The notes under the pieces: model-generated
Database searches by the model: none
Seen by the model: the letters and a program-made list of their open reading frames with translations, nothing else
Told to the model about the DNA's origin: nothing
Translations under genes and position numbers: made by a program
Source: an uncultured Oscillospiraceae bacterium
GTDB taxonomy: Bacteria > Bacillota_A > Clostridia > Oscillospirales > Oscillospiraceae
DNA: 8,513 bases
Reading direction: 5' to 3'
NCBI GenBank assembly: GCA_934589325.1
Contig: CAKTNU010000065.1
Coordinates: 1-8,513 of the forward strand
Shown here: positions 6,354-8,513 of the stretch, one piece after another
Numbering within the stretch: the stretch's first letter is position 1
Layout of the letters: each line of letters opens with the position of its first letter

Positions 6354-7655
6354 ATGATGGAAATGATGAGCTGGAGCGCTACTATTAGCCCCTGCGCCAA
6401 AGGATCAAAGTTGTTCGAATCATTTGATATGGATTTTTACAATAAAAAGTGTGCAGAATACGATGCTTTACCGCAGGCCGAAAAGGGAAAATACAAATCG
6501 CGTGATGCCTATGTTGTCATTCAAGGTGGTCCAAATTTAACAGCACTAAACAAGGCTTATTTAAAACTCAATAACGAAATTGATTCTCGCTTGAAGGACT
6601 CAAGTATTCCCGAACGATTATCGATTGATCTTCTTATACAACAAAATGCTGTTCTCGATTTGCTTTCATCTTTAGAAAACGAAAATTATATTAAAGACAT
6701 CTACAAAGAGAAGAAACATCGGGTCCGCAATGGTTTGAATACTGCCGATGCAATCGAGTTGATGGATTGCATCCGTCAGGGACGAAGCCTCTTAGACGCG
6801 GCCATAAAGGCGGATATGATTGCAAAACCGCTGATTGACTTTTATGCTGCTTGTGCATATGCATACGCAATAATCGTAGTGCATTCTCCCTTGCATAAGT
6901 CGATTGATAGTCTTAAAGGTTCTCATGGGCATACATATAACCATGCAACTGGTTGCATCGAATTTGGTGGGGATCTCCCCAGCGGGACCTTTTTAGATTT
7001 ATTGTGTGCCTTGCAAATAAGTCAAATATGTGATTATCATTCTAATATTAGCTTGAAATATTCTTTAATGCCGTCTATCGAATTGGTTCAAGATAGTAGC
7101 ATTAAATTGTCGTTAGTAACATTGCTGTCTATGGTGCCAGAATTAAATGAATATTACACAAAAGTTGATACACAGAATCACTTGGTTCATAAACTGAGTA
7201 TTGACACAGAAATTGTTAATTCAAGCATAACATATAATTTCTACATTGGGAATGGTATTGATAGACCCTCAAAGGAAAAGCTGAAGGCGGCTTTCAATGT
7301 AGATGATGCAGCTATTCGTGATAATCAAGGTGCCTATAAAGTAACTGTTTCATCGAGTATAATTTCGCGTATTACACCATGTATTTACCATGACCTTCGA
7401 GGGCAGCTTTGGTATATCGAGTCACCCATAGAAGGTCTGGTACTCCCGGAATTGTGTTTGCATTTTCTGATCATAAGCGCTCTATGTAACATCATGCGCT
7501 ATTCTCCGCATAATTGGAGCAACATATTAACTAATAAAGTATCACCGCAATATTCGCTATTGATTAGCAAATATCTTCGCTTGTTTGAGATTAAATATCC
7601 AATGCTTGTTTCGGAATTAATTACAAATTATGTTCCCGTAATAGCTGAAAAGTAA
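6354..7655 (+). CDS. YaaC-like family protein (433 aa)
   Basis: The ATG at 6354 has GAGG (6344-6347) six bases upstream; further in-frame ATGs follow at once (MMEMM). No signal peptide is present and the protein is probably cytoplasmic. The pattern fits the poorly understood YaaC family. It has a central IAKPLIDFYAACAYAYAII helix (about 156-174) and a HGHTYNH segment (191-197). Next come a SLVTLLSMVPELNEYY segment (253-268) and a C-terminal helix LCLHFLIISALCNIMRYSPHNWSNIL (about 367-392), which resembles the family's conserved arginine-tyrosine end. At 433 aa it is longer than the roughly 315-aa B. subtilis YaaC, mainly through an extra N-terminal part. No catalytic motif can be named. The gene is visibly AT-richer than the genes to its left, suggesting separate acquisition. 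It is followed after 17 bases by the GPGGG-repeat gene. Family assignment is from remembered pattern, not a search. Confidence 0.65.
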   Translation: MMEMMSWSATISPCAKGSKLFESFDMDFYNKKCAEYDALPQAEKGKYKSRDAYVVIQGGPNLTALNKAYLKLNNEIDSRLKDSSIPERLSIDLLIQQNAVLDLLSSLENENYIKDIYKEKKHRVRNGLNTADAIELMDCIRQGRSLLDAAIKADMIAKPLIDFYAACAYAYAIIVVHSPLHKSIDSLKGSHGHTYNHATGCIEFGGDLPSGTFLDLLCALQISQICDYHSNISLKYSLMPSIELVQDSSIKLSLVTLLSMVPELNEYYTKVDTQNHLVHKLSIDTEIVNSSITYNFYIGNGIDRPSKEKLKAAFNVDDAAIRDNQGAYKVTVSSSIISRITPCIYHDLRGQLWYIESPIEGLVLPELCLHFLIISALCNIMRYSPHNWSNILTNKVSPQYSLLISKYLRLFEIKYPMLVSELITNYVPVIAEK

Positions 7656-7672
7656 TTTATAGAGGTAATCTT

Positions 7673-8077
7673 ATGTGGTCAAGAAATAAATATAGTGGTC
7701 CAGGTGGAGGGCTATATACTGGTCCAGGTGGAGGGCTATATACTGGCCCAGGTGGAGGTGCAAGCTCTGGTCCAGGTGGAGGACTATATACTGGTCCGGG
7801 CGGAGGTTTATATACCGGTCCGGGTGGAGGACTATATACTGGTCCAGGCGGGGGATTATACACTGGCCCGGGTGGAGGTTTATATACTGGTCCGGGTGGA
7901 GGACTATATACTGGTCCAGGCGGGGGATTATACACTGGCCCGGGAGGGGGACTGTACACAGGATACGATTTACATCCATATATGTCTAACTGGCCTCCTC
8001 GTAACTACCTACTAAAATATCTCATCACTCATGGATTTGAATACTATGCGAACTATCTGGAAAAGAATGGATATTAG
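7673..8077 (+). CDS. GPGGGLYT octapeptide-repeat protein (134 aa)
   Basis: The ATG at 7673 has GAGGT (7662-7666) six bases upstream and lies 17 bases after the YaaC-like gene, so the two form a likely operon. Residues 1-8 are a short leader (MWSRNKYS). Residues 9-96 are eleven octapeptides, GPGGGLYT in ten and GPGGGASS in the third. Residues 97-134 are a unique tail rich in aromatics (HPYMSNWPP, then a probable helix NYLLKYLITHGFEYYANYLEKN). There is no signal peptide and no cysteine. The Gly/Pro-rich repeat with a regular Leu-Tyr could form a stacked beta or glycine-helix structure or a flexible, self-associating segment. The tail would be the folded or partner-binding part. Codons vary synonymously between units, so selection acts on the protein repeat. 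Small bacterial proteins with this kind of repeat exist, but I cannot assign a function. Confidence 0.8.
   Translation: MWSRNKYSGPGGGLYTGPGGGLYTGPGGGASSGPGGGLYTGPGGGLYTGPGGGLYTGPGGGLYTGPGGGLYTGPGGGLYTGPGGGLYTGPGGGLYTGYDLHPYMSNWPPRNYLLKYLITHGFEYYANYLEKNGY
7697..7960 (+). repeat. Eleven tandem 24-bp coding repeats
   Basis: There are eleven in-frame 24-base units with no length variation, each encoding one octapeptide of the GPGGG protein. Units 6 and 7 (7817-7864) are identical to units 9 and 10 (7889-7936). The identity continues 8 bases further, giving a 56-base exact repeat at a 72-base offset. Unit 5 differs from unit 8 at three silent positions. This shows a recent three-unit (72-base) duplication inside an older array. 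Confidence 0.95.
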
Positions 8078-8204
8078 AGAAGTAGTGTTAGTAACAGGTA
8101 GAAATAGCCCTACCGCCCTGTAGTTTAAACGTAGAAAGGCTTTTCCTCCATTACGCTTTTGCATTGAATTAATAAAAGTCTCATAGTGACTAAATGCCTG
8201 ACAT

Positions 8205-8252
8205 AAACAAAAGGCCCTCTTTCACAGTTCAGCGAAGGAGGGCCTTTTGTTT
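8205..8252. terminator. Long bidirectional terminator
   Basis: A 19-bp stem (8205-8223 with 8234-8252) has one wobble pair around a 10-base loop. A-rich and T-rich ends (ACAAAAGGCCCTC, GAGGGCCTTTTGT) provide U-tracts in both directions. It ends the YaaC-like/GPGGG operon on the plus strand. It includes the first two of the three bases of the stop codon of the convergent right-edge gene (8251-8253) on the minus strand. The 127 bases before it (8078-8204) hold no gene that I can see. Confidence 0.9.
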
Positions 8253-8513
8253 ACTTACATCTCAGCAATTCTAATGCTTGTGCTAACGGTATTACTTTAT
8301 GACATTTTGATTTTTTCGTATCATAGACTGGTTTCTTGCCGTTCGGCATTATAGCTACTGCATTTTCTGTCAGCACCGCGGCACTTAGTTCTGGTATGTA
8401 GCGATGAACCTTCACCTGCCGGTCAATCTTGGCATGAGGCATGATAAGCTCCGCCGTTCCCAGCTTGATTTTTGCTTCTTTCGGCAGCGGTGAAAGCCAT
8501 TTGTAGGTTTCAC
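8251..8513 (-). CDS. Hypothetical protein, C-terminal part (5' end off window)
   Basis: The minus-strand frame is open from the right edge to a TAA at 8251-8253, giving at least 87 residues. The ATG at 8440-8442 is internal: sense codons reading ETYKWLSPLPKEAKIKLGTA precede it, so the start lies outside the window. The visible part is basic (KIDRQVKVHR, GKKPVYDTKKSKCHK) and soluble, ending with a helix LAQALELLRCK. I do not recognise the family. Codon use is closer to the GC-richer left genes than to the AT-rich cassette, suggesting a return to the backbone of the element. Confidence 0.7.
   Translation of the reverse strand, partial: ETYKWLSPLPKEAKIKLGTAELIMPHAKIDRQVKVHRYIPELSAAVLTENAVAIMPNGKKPVYDTKKSKCHKVIPLAQALELLRCK

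Noticed and set aside
7657..7959. Minus-strand open frame encoding repeated PPPGPVY units
   Set aside because: It is the exact antisense of the 24-base coding array, where every frame stays open. It has no ribosome binding site and the plus-strand gene has a good one plus a unique tail.
7697..7960. Tandem 24-base repeats as a CRISPR array
   Set aside because: Units abut directly with no spacers, stay in frame and vary at synonymous sites, so this is a protein-coding repeat.

Overview
The window looks like part of a mobile accessory element, probably a plasmid or integrative conjugative element, from a gut-type Clostridia/Oscillospiraceae bacterium. The pointers are Gram-positive ribosome binding sites, SpaA/Cna-B surface repeats with a Phe-Pro-Gln-Thr-Gly end, an actin-type (ParM/ParR) partition operon, and mixed GC content with one clearly AT-richer block. 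The host assignment is inference. No replication initiator, relaxase, integrase, rRNA, tRNA or insertion sequence is visible.

Layout. Bases 3-2173 (+ strand): the 3' part of a large SpaA/Cna-B repeat surface protein, then a small cysteine-rich protein with a TTG start. A strong bidirectional hairpin (2192-2220) separates these from the convergent parM-parR operon (2246-3490, - strand). The parM upstream region (3511-3597) carries short ACG-ending motifs at multiples of about 10 bp, overlapping a good minus-strand promoter; this is a candidate centromere (parC). A consensus-like plus-strand promoter (3604-3632) drives a 71-aa hypothetical protein that ends at a terminator (3926-3962).

Bases 4016-5860 (- strand) encode an unrecognised multi-pass membrane protein with a long extracytoplasmic helical/coiled-coil section. 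Its reading frame continues upstream to an ATG pair at 5984-5989 that has a plausible promoter, but one TGA at 5882-5884 interrupts it, so the gene as it stands is either N-terminally broken or starts late.

After about 360 bases of AT-rich intergenic DNA comes a two-gene AT-rich cassette (6354-8077, + strand): a 433-aa protein resembling the YaaC family, and 17 bp later a 134-aa protein made of eleven perfect-length GPGGGLYT octapeptides plus a 38-residue tail. The cassette is closed by a long bidirectional terminator (8205-8252) shared with a convergent gene that runs off the right edge.

How the parts work together: parM/parR and the putative parC would segregate or stabilise the element, the SpaA protein is probably an exported surface or adhesion factor, and the membrane protein and the YaaC-like/GPGGG pair are accessory cargo. 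The YaaC-like/GPGGG pair is the best candidate here for an undescribed two-gene system. The interrupted membrane protein and the phased motifs are the other points most worth checking.
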